Origin: Opitutaceae bacterium BACL24 MAG-120322-bin51
GTDB lineage: Bacteria > Verrucomicrobiota > Verrucomicrobiia > Opitutales > Coraliomargaritaceae
Length of the DNA stretch: 64,000 nucleotides
Assembly: GCA_905182465.1 (NCBI GenBank)
Contig: CAJJBI010000003.1
Span: forward strand, 1-64,000
Direction: 5' to 3'
A model generated the notes under the pieces. That model was not told the origin of the DNA. It saw only the letters and a list, made by a program, of their open reading frames with translations, and did no database searches. Position numbers and translations under genes: made by a program. Of this stretch, positions 63,971 through 64,000 are shown in pieces; the first letter of the stretch is position 1; each line of letters opens with the position of its first letter.

Positions 63971-64000
63971 TTTAGAGCATCGCCTACAAGCGTTTTTAAT

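Overview
The window reads as a chromosomal segment of a Gram-negative bacterium. It is probably a member of the Verrucomicrobiota, with an Opitutae (Puniceicoccales/Coraliomargarita-like) flavour. That placement is inferred from protein style and gene content: an LpxI-type lipid A gene, a FecR-like exported protein, a mcsA-mcsB-clpC operon, a VC0807-family membrane protein and a caa3-type oxidase cluster. It was not tested by database search. Base composition is near 50% GC by eye. I see no prophage, insertion sequence, CRISPR array or rRNA. Most of the window is housekeeping DNA.

Layout. 1-230: tail of plsY. 480-11,660: typA, ligA, an exported Met/His-motif protein, lpxI, a FecR-like gene, leuS and a small exported protein. 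Four genes in this stretch are broken by at least five single-base indels, including the normally essential ligA and leuS. 11,820-18,100: a Na+/H+ antiporter, a lipoprotein with a PD-(D/E)xK-like motif, a CvfB-like S1 protein, a polyprenyl synthase and two membrane or exported unknowns. 18,390-25,710: ilvE, the mcsA-mcsB-clpC protein quality-control operon and acs. 25,800-30,900: VC0807-family protein, coaB, an orphan PAS histidine kinase, an HNH nuclease, a lipoprotein and a MenH-like hydrolase. 31,050-35,730: a reverse-strand run ilvN, ilvC, hemC, cobA-hemD fusion, ppiB. 35,770-41,140: tRNA-Val(UAC), gyrA and gyrB. 41,360-43,700: an Rrf2 regulator and an SLC13 permease. 43,740-52,520: a complete heme-copper oxidase module (ctaG, coxD, coxC, coxA, coxB fused to cytochrome c, an azurin-like lipoprotein, a DUF420 protein, ctaB, ctaA). 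52,740-63,970: initiator tRNA-Met, a conserved unknown, a spermidine-synthase-like protein, malQ, lepB, a left-handed beta-helix transferase, hflX, an Nramp-like transporter, tandem HAD phosphatases and a YbgC-type thioesterase.

How the parts work together. The cytochrome module holds the oxidase subunits, their assembly factors and heme A synthesis (CtaB, CtaA). The hemC/cobA-hemD block supplies early tetrapyrrole steps. IlvN, IlvC and IlvE belong to branched-chain amino acid synthesis. McsA/McsB/ClpC form an arginine-phosphorylation-guided protease arm.

Two sequence-wide patterns stand out. First, I found no clear Shine-Dalgarno motif in front of any start codon I inspected. Second, several genes start only 3-35 bases after an intrinsic-terminator-like hairpin, and two divergent pairs are separated by only about 20-25 bases. 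Together these point to very short or absent mRNA leaders. The clustered indels in the first 11 kb are most simply explained by local sequence error, but this needs read-level proof.
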